From Ochrobactrum quorumnocens (GTDB lineage: Bacteria; Pseudomonadota; Alphaproteobacteria; Rhizobiales; Rhizobiaceae): a stretch of 64,000 nt of DNA. Positions 17,505 to 26,700 of this stretch are shown here, one piece after another. The stretch spans positions 930,001-994,000 of the forward strand of contig NZ_CP022605.1 in assembly GCF_002278035.1 (NCBI RefSeq). The letters are read 5' to 3'. Position 1 is the first letter of the stretch. Each line of letters begins with the position of its first letter. The notes beneath the pieces are model-generated. The model was not told the DNA's origin, did not search any database, and saw only the letters and a list, made by a program, of their open reading frames with translations. A program made the translations under genes and the position numbers.

Positions 17505-18311
17505 ATGACTGGCACGCGACTTGATTGCATGATTCAAGCTCCCAATCCGCCCCAGCTCGTCGCTGCGGAGGGAACGCGCGATTGGATGGATGCGACCAAT
17601 CAACGTTTTGCATACCGTTGCACACCGCTTTCAATCGCGAATGCAAGTGGATGGGAACTGTTAAATCCGATTGACATCACGATCACATGGAATGGCTTCA
17701 ACACCACAAACGATGTGACCTTTCACGTTAACGAGCCGAATGTAACGCACCGCTTCATCAGTTCGACGTTTGGGCATGGAATTGTTACTTTTCATCCAGG
17801 CTACGTTTTTCGCACTGATCCGGGTTGGATGATATGGGCTAGAGGATCCCCAAACCGAATGAAAGACGGGATTGCCCCGTTGGATGGCCTGGTGGAAACC
17901 AACTGGTTGCCGTTCAGTTTTACAATGAATTGGCGGTTTACTCGGCCGGGTTCTGTCACCTTTGCTAAAGGTGAACCGTTTTGCTTTATCACTATGATGC
18001 CAAGTGTAGCTATCGAACAAGTACAGCCCGTCATTCGACCGATGGAAGATGATCCAGACTTTCATCATGAACATCGTGTCTGGAGCAGTGAACGGCGCCT
18101 CTTTTCGGCCGGACTACAGATGAGCGATGAGCTGACTGTCGAACAGAAGTGGCAAAAGCATTATCTAAAGGGAACTTCTCCAACCGGAAAATCCGTAGCC
18201 GATGAAAACCATCGAGTAAAACGAATGCTAAAAGAGCCAATACATATTGAACAATTACGCTCGCAGATTACAACTTCGGTTGAAGAATCCAAACAGGATC
18301 ATACCAAATAG
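17505..18311 (+). CDS. DUF6065 family protein
   Basis: A 268-residue soluble protein; ATG 17505 follows a GAGAGAAG purine run, and no signal peptide is seen. I recognise the layout of the DUF6065 family from its central conserved region: a WMIWARGSPN segment, a DGIAPLDGLVETNWLPF segment, FTMNWRFTRPG, and GEPFCFI. The family is uncharacterised; the pattern of tryptophans and aromatic residues suggests a beta-rich fold. Members are often found near polysaccharide or secondary-metabolite genes, but that is memory and not shown here. The stop TAG shares its G with the GTG start of the L,D-transpeptidase gene, so the two are almost certainly translationally coupled. Confidence 0.78.
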   Translation: MTGTRLDCMIQAPNPPQLVAAEGTRDWMDATNQRFAYRCTPLSIANASGWELLNPIDITITWNGFNTTNDVTFHVNEPNVTHRFISSTFGHGIVTFHPGYVFRTDPGWMIWARGSPNRMKDGIAPLDGLVETNWLPFSFTMNWRFTRPGSVTFAKGEPFCFITMMPSVAIEQVQPVIRPMEDDPDFHHEHRVWSSERRLFSAGLQMSDELTVEQKWQKHYLKGTSPTGKSVADENHRVKRMLKEPIHIEQLRSQITTSVEESKQDHTK

Positions 18312-18949
18312 TGCGTATCTTCTTGGCTCCGATACTGGAAACTAAAAAAGTTTTCCTGCTGACGTTTGCAGCGCTGGTAGGATGTGCGGGGCAGTCTGAT
18401 GATGGTCGTACATCTAGGGCCGCTCTCATCAGTCAGCAAGCGGCGTTCGCGAGTGAGCCGCACGAGGTACGTATTATCGACCGGAGCCGGTTTGATCGTC
18501 GCTTTTGGCCAACGGACATCAAAGCGCCACAGCCACTGCCGTCTGGCACAATTTTTATTGATACAAAGAACAAGTTTCTCTATCTGCACCGAAGTGATGG
18601 TACAGCCAGACGCTATGGAATTGCAGTTGGCGGAACTGGTCATTCGTGGTCGGGTACAGCAAAAGTTGGGCGCAAGGCGGAATGGCCGGCATGGTTTCCA
18701 ACTGATGACATGCGCAACTTAACCCCCGGCTTACCGCACAAAATTTCGCCAGGTTCACATAACCCGTTGGGAGCGCGTGCGCTTTATTTATACCAAAACG
18801 GCAAGGACACGCTTTACCGTGTTCATGGAACATCCGAGCCTTGGACCATTGGAACCGAAGCGTCATCGGGTTGCATACGAATGATAAATGAAGATGTGAT
18901 CGATCTGTATGATAAGGTGCCGATTGGAGCTACTGTTATCGTTAAATAA
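18311..18949 (+). CDS. L,D-transpeptidase (YkuD domain) lipoprotein
   Basis: A 212-residue protein starting with GTG, overlapping the previous gene by one base. The N-terminus is a lipoprotein signal with lipobox LVGC (Cys25). The YkuD domain occupies residues ~75-212 with the catalytic histidine in VHGTSEPW and the catalytic cysteine in SSGCIRM, followed by GATVIV near the C-terminus. Enzymes of this family cross-link peptidoglycan 3-3 or attach proteins (such as Lpp or, in Hyphomicrobiales, beta-barrel outer-membrane proteins) to meso-diaminopimelate. Its position beside surface-protein genes makes envelope anchoring an attractive role, but this is inferred. No proline-rich or LysM domain is present. 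Confidence 0.92.
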   Translation: MRIFLAPILETKKVFLLTFAALVGCAGQSDDGRTSRAALISQQAAFASEPHEVRIIDRSRFDRRFWPTDIKAPQPLPSGTIFIDTKNKFLYLHRSDGTARRYGIAVGGTGHSWSGTAKVGRKAEWPAWFPTDDMRNLTPGLPHKISPGSHNPLGARALYLYQNGKDTLYRVHGTSEPWTIGTEASSGCIRMINEDVIDLYDKVPIGATVIVK

Positions 18950-19486
18950 TACTTTTCAGGGAATCTCCCTAAACGATGGGTGGATTGCATGCTCGTCGTT
19001 GTTGTTGTACAAATCTAGATCGCTTTCTCAGTAGCATTGTAAGGCTTGTGAGCAACTTATAGTTGAGGTCAGGTGGCCGCTTTTGCGTTTCTCAGCGACG
19101 CTCGAGAATTATGATCAGCTTCCAGACAAAGCGATTGCACCTGGTTGTGTCGGAGGCCTGTGCCTGTATTTGCTGCATTGCATTGTCACTAAAGCTTGAG
19201 CACATGTGGGCCAATCAGCGGAGAAAAACATGTGTGTTTGAAAATATCTTGAGCCTGTATCGTGGGAAGTTTAGCACGGCTGAAAATGGACGGGACTATA
19301 TATAGCACTAAAGAACCATCGCTATTGATAATCACGTCGTAACTCATCATTGTTGAGTTGTTATCTAAGCGCACTATTTCTGTCCGGGCCTGGCAATACC
19401 AAGCGGTATTAATTGTTAACGGTTTGTCGACTCCCGATAAGCGGCAAGCTGTCTACATCCGAAAATTTAATGATGTGATTTTATAG
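18950..19486. other. Intergenic stretch between convergent genes
   Basis: It lies between the 3' end of the L,D-transpeptidase gene and the 3' end of the EAL gene. A small GGGA-ATC-TCCC hairpin sits just after the transpeptidase stop. A frame at 19063-19305 has no start signal and is not called. Nothing else was recognised. Confidence 0.4.
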
Positions 19487-20272
19487 TCAAGGTATAAATG
19501 CCTCCAGCTTTGCCTTGGTCGAAGTAATGTATGGAGCCGGCACTGAAAAAAAATATCCCTGAACATGCGTGGCGCCTGCCGTTCTTGCTGCATCGATCTG
19601 AGCCGCTGTTTCCACACCTTCAATGACGATCATGGGCGCGAAGCTGGATGCAAAACCAACAATATTTTGGAGGCTGTCGCGCCCCTTGAATGAAGGGCGA
19701 ATATCATGAACGAATGCCTGATCGATCTTAACGATGTCGAAGTTGATCAATTGAAGAAGCCTTGGAGACGCGAAACCTGCACCAAAATCATCGAGTGCGA
19801 CACGGCAACCAAGTCTTTGGACCTCTGCGATCAACTCAGCACAAGATGAAAGGCTACCCATTTCCTGCACCTCGGTCACTTCTAGGACAAGGCGCTGTGC
19901 AAGGTGCGCGCGATTAGCAATTTGGTCGAGAATGCCATTCCATGCAGCTACATTGGCGAGATTGTCAGGGGAAAGATTGCACCCGAGAACTTTTGTCGGT
20001 GCGTACTGGAGAAGGTCGAGAACGATTTTGACCATATGTCGGTCGAGAAGTGGTGCTTCACGCAGCGCCTCCAGACAGGGCACGAACGCACCCGCGCCGT
20101 AGATGCGTCCATCCGTTCCGGTCAGTCGCGCCAAACATTCACCGTATAAGATTTCTTCAGGCGCAGATGTCGAATAAATATCCTGAACAGCACAGGATAT
20201 GCGATTGTCAGCAATCGCGTCGGCGACAATCTCCACGTGTTTTTCATCAAGAACATCAAGTTGATCAAACAT
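19487..20272 (-). CDS. EAL-domain c-di-GMP phosphodiesterase
   Basis: A 261-residue stand-alone EAL domain without a sensory or GGDEF part. The start is supported by a GGGTGGGG run before ATG. The signature motif is ECL rather than EAL (YGECLARL, residues 45-47), but the glutamate is kept. Other catalytic and Mg2+-binding positions are present in order: GCNLSP (Asn), LEVTE (Glu), VALDDFGAG (Asp-Asp), IVKIDQ (Lys), IEGVET (Glu), VQGYFF (Gln). An active phosphodiesterase that lowers c-di-GMP is therefore likely. It follows response regulator copy 1 on the same strand with 296 bp between, in a region full of adhesin genes. c-di-GMP commonly controls Lap/Bap-type adhesins, which fits. Confidence 0.9.
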   Translation of the reverse strand: MFDQLDVLDEKHVEIVADAIADNRISCAVQDIYSTSAPEEILYGECLARLTGTDGRIYGAGAFVPCLEALREAPLLDRHMVKIVLDLLQYAPTKVLGCNLSPDNLANVAAWNGILDQIANRAHLAQRLVLEVTEVQEMGSLSSCAELIAEVQRLGCRVALDDFGAGFASPRLLQLINFDIVKIDQAFVHDIRPSFKGRDSLQNIVGFASSFAPMIVIEGVETAAQIDAARTAGATHVQGYFFSVPAPYITSTKAKLEAFIP

Positions 20273-20568
20273 ACCCCACCCTCCCTGTAGTGAACAAAGA
20301 GGTGTTTCAAAAAGGCCCGGAGTTTTTCAGGGAGAGAAAAGACGGCTTGTGGCCGGATCTTCGCGCACGAGACAACCACCAAACCTGCAATCAACCCCGC
20401 AGGGGCAATATCAGTAGCCCCTCTCTTTATTCGTATCCGTAGCTTAAACTTTCACCGCGTACTGAACAATTTCATTAAATATCTGATCCTTACACTTCCT
20501 GTCGGTCGTTAATACTTATGCAGCGCAGGAGTGACAAAACACTATTATCCAGCGCGCAATACAATCCG

Positions 20569-21282
20569 CTAGTCCGCGAACGAAAAGCCTTGCCCGCGTA
20601 TTGCATGCAAAGGAAGCACTATGTTGGCCTTTTTCGCCCTTCGACGCAGTCGGCTCACTATGGTGTCGAGATGCGCATAATTAAATTCATATACGTCTTC
20701 TCCCAGAGCCTCCACGAGCGCCTGCCGCTCGACGGTCTCGCCACGCTCAGCGAATAACCGTCCCAATAAACGTTGTTCCGCTGTGGTTAAACGAAGACGA
20801 TTGCCAACCCCATCGGATAGTACCCAACCGCCTTCGAGCAGGGACCACCCGGAACCTTGACGCTGTGAAGAGAAACCGAGCCTGCTGAGACGGGCGCTGA
20901 GAGCTGTCACTGTGGCAGCCAGTTCGCGAACATCGATCGGTTTGACGAGGTAAGCATCTGCACCGTTTTTGAGGCCATTAATCCTGTCATCAATGGACCC
21001 GCGAGCTGTCACCATGACAATTCCCAACGATCGCGATGTTCTCAAATGCGCGGCAACAGATAACCCATCTTCTCCATTTAAGCCGATATCAAGAATTACG
21101 ATGTCTGATGGCTTTGCTGCGTACGCTCTGTAAAGAGCTGCAGCATTTTCAAATCCATATACGTTCAGGCCCAGCCTGGATAAGCCCAGGAGCATTTCCT
21201 CTCGGAAGTCTCGGTCATCATCGACAATGTAAACAAGGGGAGCCGTCGTAACATCGTATTGCTTGAATTCCTCTGCTGTCAT
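20569..21282 (-). CDS. OmpR/PhoB-family response regulator, copy 1
   Basis: A 237-residue response regulator. The receiver domain (residues ~15-130) has the acidic pocket VDDD, the phospho-acceptor Asp65 in IVILDIG, Thr92 in VTARG and Lys114 in YLVKPID. The C-terminal winged helix (residues ~140-237) has LTTAEQRLLGRLFAERGETV and the recognition-helix region LDTIVSRLRRRAKK, then the wing IRGQGFSF. ATG 21282 has AGGACC upstream. It lies between an AraC gene (124 bp upstream) and the EAL gene, with no kinase beside it. From three bases before the start to codon 217 the DNA is identical to copy 2 at 52350-53063 in inverted orientation; the last ~20 codons and the upstream region differ. Confidence 0.95.
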   Translation of the reverse strand: MTAEEFKQYDVTTAPLVYIVDDDRDFREEMLLGLSRLGLNVYGFENAAALYRAYAAKPSDIVILDIGLNGEDGLSVAAHLRTSRSLGIVMVTARGSIDDRINGLKNGADAYLVKPIDVRELAATVTALSARLSRLGFSSQRQGSGWSLLEGGWVLSDGVGNRLRLTTAEQRLLGRLFAERGETVERQALVEALGEDVYEFNYAHLDTIVSRLRRRAKKANIVLPLHAIRGQGFSFAD

Positions 21283-21285
21283 TGG
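20633..21285 (-). repeat. Left arm of 653-bp perfect inverted repeat
   Basis: A base-by-base reading against 52347-52999 shows 653 identical positions in inverted orientation. Outside this block similarity falls abruptly to about 75% on both sides (upstream leader and last ~60 coding bases). The arms are 31 kb apart. Sharp edges of this kind indicate recent gene conversion, or a recombination-maintained repeat. Confidence 0.95.
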
Positions 21286-21406
21286 TGGTCCTAAATCGTG
21301 CCCGAATATTCCATCTCATCTGTCTGCTTTAGGATAGATGATTGTAATTGCGTGTGCCTGTTCCCTGAATCTCTATTTTATAGTCTAGGCGTCTCATATC
21401 ATTTAT

Positions 21407-22453
21407 TCATCGCCTCGATTCCTGTGTTCTGAACCGCAACAAATGGGCTCGAAGTTCGGGGGAAAGCTGTCCGTTGAGCCTTTCCTGCCGTGCTTCATTA
21501 GGCGTTAGGCCGAATCGTATCCGGAAACAACGCGAGAAATGGGTGGCGTTCGAAAAACCATGAGCAAATGCGATCTTTGCAATAGATCGTCCAATAATAT
21601 CTGTTCGTGTGAGCTCAAGAAAAGCTAAGTCCAGTCTCCGGTTCTGGATGATGCTTGATACGCCGCCATCTTGCACAAACGCACGATAAAGATGGGCACG
21701 GGAGACATTGAACCGACGCTGAATCGCATCTGGACTAAGGTCGGGATTATCGATGTTGTGCTCGATAAAATCCAGAACTCGTTGGCGTAAGGCGATACTG
21801 AGAGGTCGCAGGTCCCCCGCGTCGGGGAGCTGCCCCCCCCGAAATGCTGCGGCAAGTATAGTTACCAACGCTTCATGCACCGCGGTAATCTCGTCATCCG
21901 ACAGATGCTTATCAAGGCCGCTTAACCCCTCAAGATACGCTGTGAGTAATTTGGTCATGGGCATATGTGCTTTAAGCACTAAGCCGTGCAGATTTGCGTT
22001 GCCCATTGATTTTGTTAGGATTTGGCGCGGGATGAGGGCTGACAGTGTACCACCTGTGGTCACTTCACTTTTCAGGACTTGTGACAAATCCAAGATGCAA
22101 ATATCCCCGGATCGGGCTTTGACGTCGGTGTTCGCAAAGTCCCCCGAGATTTCGCCGTCTGTGACAACTGCAACGAGATAATGATCAAGTCCGCTCCAAG
22201 CAATGATGCGCCTGTCGCGATTGTATCGCTGGGCGTTGAATGTAACGGAAGCGAAGGTGAACCCAGCCACTTCCCGCGACCTAATGGTTCCTTCAAGCTG
22301 GTAGTTTTCGTATCCAATTAAGGGAGTGGTGTCGTAAAACGGCCGTGACGCCTCTCGCCAGAAGTCACTCTTCTGGTTTTCATCGACGAAATCGGTCGAA
22401 ACCAACAACTCATAGACGGAGTCCGCTTCACCCTGTTCGTTCTTTACCGACAT
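21407..22453 (-). CDS. AraC-family transcriptional regulator
   Basis: A 348-residue regulator. AAAGGG stands six to nine bases before ATG 22453. The N-terminal ~200 residues match the layout of the AraC_binding_2 domain (as in FeaR): FWREASRPFYDTTPL near the start, a beta-rich core with HYLVAVVTDGE and GDICILDLSQ. The C-terminal ~100 residues form the double helix-turn-helix: DAIQRRFNVSRAHLYRAF and, 50 residues later, IAKIAFAHGFSNATHFSRCF followed by FGLTPNEAR. Such proteins usually sense a small molecule. It is upstream of and parallel to response regulator copy 1 (124 bp gap) and could be co-transcribed. Target genes are unknown; the adhesin gene downstream on the other strand is one candidate. 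Confidence 0.92.
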   Translation of the reverse strand: MSVKNEQGEADSVYELLVSTDFVDENQKSDFWREASRPFYDTTPLIGYENYQLEGTIRSREVAGFTFASVTFNAQRYNRDRRIIAWSGLDHYLVAVVTDGEISGDFANTDVKARSGDICILDLSQVLKSEVTTGGTLSALIPRQILTKSMGNANLHGLVLKAHMPMTKLLTAYLEGLSGLDKHLSDDEITAVHEALVTILAAAFRGGQLPDAGDLRPLSIALRQRVLDFIEHNIDNPDLSPDAIQRRFNVSRAHLYRAFVQDGGVSSIIQNRRLDLAFLELTRTDIIGRSIAKIAFAHGFSNATHFSRCFRIRFGLTPNEARQERLNGQLSPELRAHLLRFRTQESRR

Positions 22454-23721
22454 TTATTGCCCTTATAAAGCCATGCATACTGGTAGCGTTCAGTGGTTTT
22501 GAATATACGGTACGAAAAAAACGCAGATAACGATCCATAATACTCCGAGTTCGAGGTAAAAGAAATCTCCGATAATTTCATCCGCTCAACTAAGAAAATG
22601 GCTTCCGGTTCCTGGTGGATAGTTGAAAGTAGGTCGATAGTAACGGTAAATCCGGTCAGCGATACCGGCATCAAGAGCTCCTCACGTCACGGATAGAGTT
22701 ATCCCGCCTTCACATCTGCGGGAAATCGATTGAAGGCCTCGATCGGGTCATCGCCTTGTTCTCTCTACTGCTGAAGACAGGCGGTTGCCACCGCAATTGT
22801 GTCGATTGACAGCTGACGCTGCCGGGCACGCCTTACCCGCTCAGTAGTGTCATGGCGATAATCTGACTTTCGGACTGTTGGTTACTATGAGAGGCAACGG
22901 GATGTGGTGCTGTCTAAAGTGCAGATTATCTTAGCCTAGTTACTGTATAATGCGTCCCCACGAAACGGGCGAATTATCAGCAGTGTTCGAACAAATTCCG
23001 AGTGTAGGGTTGATGTACTGTGGGATGCTGTCAGCCACTTCACCCAACTGTCTGAAACAGCTAAAGTGTGCAAATTTCTAAACCGGTCGACTTTCAGCCA
23101 TTTTTCAACTAAAACGGCTGAGCTCCCGTACTGACAGCCACAAAAGAGGTAGCGGCTTTGCAATACCTCACTTATGACACTTCAATTTTTCGACAAAATG
23201 CACTTGTCTGCCGAACGTGCGACACCAACAACATGATTTGACTGGTAGTCTGGAAAGAGGTGTTTCGCCGTGGCCCAAGTCGAAGGTCATTTGATTTGGT
23301 ATCCACTCACCAAATATAGTTCCAGTCTACAACTACACCTACAAAAATTTCCGGCTAAACTCATCGATAACGGCGTTGCTGTGCCTCGCGCTTCAGCCTG
23401 AACTCACAATGTTAGAGCACACTTAAACAACAATATGTGAGAATTCGTCAAAACATAGTCCATTATAGAATAGTGGTTGACATGGCTTAGCGCTGCAACC
23501 ATAAGGCGTTCGAGATTGTATTGTGGCGGGAGCCGAATATTCGATCACAAACTTCGCGGTAAGCAAGCACGGCCTCAGCTGGACAACCACAGCTGCGTTG
23601 GGTTTTTGTTTTGCGTTCTGCGAGTTCCTAAATCGGAATCCCACTGCTGAACAATTTTTGGATGAGCTCCCACCCTGGGGAGCGTTTGACCTCATATAGC
23701 ATTTTTAGATAGGCGTCGAAA
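22454..23721. other. 1.27-kb region between AraC gene and giant adhesin gene
   Basis: Divergent promoter region of the AraC gene (leftward) and the adhesin operon (rightward). No gene is supported: frames at 22936-23163 and 23423-23695 lack start signals. Long AT-rich upstream regions are usual for large adhesin operons under complex control. Two AAGTG cores on the minus strand (23169-23182) are 9 bp apart, so they do not match the 10-bp phased element seen elsewhere. Confidence 0.4.
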
Positions 23722-26700
23722 ATGAAAGCAGTCGTGTTTCCTAAAGCCGAGATTGGAGCTTCCCGGAACTTTGATGGAAACCGCATACGGCTTGAGACGC
23801 CAAGTGTTGTGCAGGTCCAAATCGGACCCGAGGAAGTGGCGCGCTTTGAGCGCGACGGAAACAACCTCCTCCTCATTCTGGAAGATGGTTCAGTCGTTGT
23901 CATCGAGAACTTCTTCGCCACAACCGGTGACGGTCGTAATGATCTGGTATTTGAAGACGGAAACGACGTTAGCTGGTGGGCGCAATATGGTGAAACCTGG
24001 ACTGGCTTCGATATTGCCGAAATCAATTCAACCGCCGCAGCGGCACCTTTGCCGATGGCACTTCTAGCAGGCATTGGATTGGCTGCAGGCGGGGCGGCAA
24101 TCGCTCTTGGCTCTGGCGGCGGCAGTGATGATGGCCCTTCCAACAGGGCGCCTGTTGTTTCCGCTGACCCAGTTGAGACTGCGGAGGATAGTGCCTTCAA
24201 AGGCGTGATTACCGCAAAAGACGCGGATGGCGACAAACTAACTTTTGAACTTAGCGGCGAGGGTCCTAAGCACGGGAATGTCACGGTTAATCCAGACGGA
24301 ACCTATACCTACACACCTCATGCCGACTATAACGGTCCAGACAGCTTCGATGTCAGTGTATCTGACGGTCATGGCGGGAAAACGATTGTTACCGTTTCCA
24401 TCACCGTGACCCCGGTCGTTGATATTGCTCCCGATGAAGCTGTGACCCATGCCGGTGAGCCTGTCACCACTGCTGTACTTTCCAACGATACTTTCAAGGA
24501 TCCAGACGCTCGCATTAGTGCGGTTACCCCGGGCGCACATGGATCTGTGGTCGTTAATCCGGATGGAACGATAACTTATACACCAAAACCCGGTTTTGTC
24601 GGAACTGACACCTACACCTATACGGTTTCAAGCGGTGGCACCCAAGAGACAACGACTGTCACTGTTACCGTGACCAATCAGCCTCCGGTCACGGAGCCGG
24701 AATCCGTCACTGCCCCTGAAGATACACCGGTGACCGGTAATCTGCTCGGCAATGATAGCGATCCGAACGGCGATGCGATCTCCATCACCGGCTTCGAGAT
24801 CAACGGTTCGATTTATCTTCCTGGCGAGAAAGTTACGATTGCTGACCTTGGCGTGCTTGTGATCAATGCTGATGGCACATATTCCTTTGAACCAGCTGCC
24901 AACTGGAACGGGAAGGTTCCGACTGTGACCTACACTGTCAGTGACGGAAACGATGGCGGCTCGACGACAAGCACTCTCGATATAGAAATCACACCCGTCG
25001 ATGACGCGCCGGAGGTCGTTGGCACGATTGTCGATCACGCGAATGTTGACGCCGACGTTATCACCCCGATCGATGTAAGCGATTTCTTCAAGGACGTTGA
25101 TGGCGACACGCTCACTTATAGCGCCACGGGTCTGCCTAAGGGCCTGACGCTTGATCCGAATACGGGCATTATCAGCGGAACCATTGATCCATCCGCCAGC
25201 CAAGACGGTGTGGGCGGTGCGCATAGTGTGACGATCACAGCAAGTGATGGCACAACCAGCGTTGATCAGATCTTCACATGGACTGTTTCCAATCCTGCTC
25301 CGGTTGCCAATGACGATGCAGTAAGCACAAACGAAGATACATCTGTCAGCGGCAATGTGTTGCTTGATAGCCCAGCAGGCGATGTGGCTGACAGCGATCC
25401 AGACGGTGATGCACTTGTCGTCACGCAGTTTGTTATCAATGGCGCCACCTACGACGCTGGCGAGAGTGCGACAATTGCGGGCGTTGGCACGTTTACGCTC
25501 GACAGCACCGGTGCTTACACCTTTACGCCGGATGCAAACTGGAACGGCCCGGTTCCAACGATCACCTATACGATTAGCGATCAGGAAGGTGGCACGGATA
25601 CCGCAAATCTCACCATCACCGTAGATCCAGTCAATGATGCGCCAGTGATTGCTGGTGACGACCAGTCTGGCTTGGTTATTGAGGCGGGTCATCTTGATGA
25701 CAACACATCAGTTCCTGGCATTCCGGTCACGACCGGAAGTTTTGACGCCTCCGATGTCGATGGCGATACGCTTAGCTGGAGCGTGCTGGGCACTCCTGAT
25801 CAAACCTACGGCACCTTTACCATTGATGCTGTAACCGGAGCTTGGTCTTATACGCTCGACAATTCGCTGAGTGCTACTCAGGCGTTGAACGAAGGCGATC
25901 AGGTCGAGCTGAGCTTCGACGTCCAGGTGAGCGATGGGCAGGGCGGAACCGAAACCCGAACAGTCGTCATTACAATTAACGGTACCAATGATGCACCGGT
26001 CGCAAATGCCGACACTGGATCAGTTTCGGAAGCGGGCGTTCAGGACGGTGGTAATGATCCGATTAGCGGAACGGCCACAGCAACCGGCAATGTTTTGACG
26101 AATGACACTGATGTTGATGAGGGAGAAAAGGCCACGCTGGCCGTAAATGAAGTCAAATTCGGCGACACAGTCGGCATGGTTGGTTCAAGCATTCAAGGAA
26201 CCTATGGTACGCTCACGCTCAATAGCGATGGCAGCTATACCTACGAACTTGACAACACCTCGACACAAACTCAGTCTCTGAAGCAGGGCGAGCAGGTAAC
26301 CGAGACCTTCACCTATACCGCGGTCGATGTTAACGGTGCGACAAGCAGCAGTACCTTGACCATCACAGTCACTGGCGCAAATGATCGTCCGGAAATCACC
26401 TCCGGAACGGTTGAAGCAAGCGGCGAAGTGACCGAGCAAGGAACAGCTAATCCTGAACAAAAGAATGTCGTGAGCGGAACGCTAACAGCATCCGATGTTG
26501 ACAAGGATGCGACACTGACGTGGAGCGTGGTTGCAACTGACGGAACATACGGCACAATCGGAATTGATGCAAAAACAGGTCAGTGGACCTATACGCTCGA
26601 TAATAGTCGAGCCGCCACGCAGGCCCTGAATGATGGTGAAAAGAGAACAGAAACGTTCACCGCGCGCGTGACCGACGAACACGGGGCCTCTCGCGACGAG

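Noticed and set aside
16864..17646. Long open frame on the minus strand across the collagen-coding region
   Set aside because: It is the complement of the Gly-X-Y repeats and has a Ser/Arg/Trp-rich low-complexity product; the + strand gene has signal peptide and ribosome-binding site.
23163..23210. AAGTG cores on the minus strand upstream of the giant adhesin, considered as a fourth phased array
   Set aside because: The two close cores are 9 bp apart and the next is 23 bp away, so the 10-bp phase of the other three arrays is not kept.
24628..25692. 354-codon open frame on the minus strand inside the adhesin gene
   Set aside because: It is antisense to a clear repeat protein, with no start signal and a composition dictated by the opposite strand.
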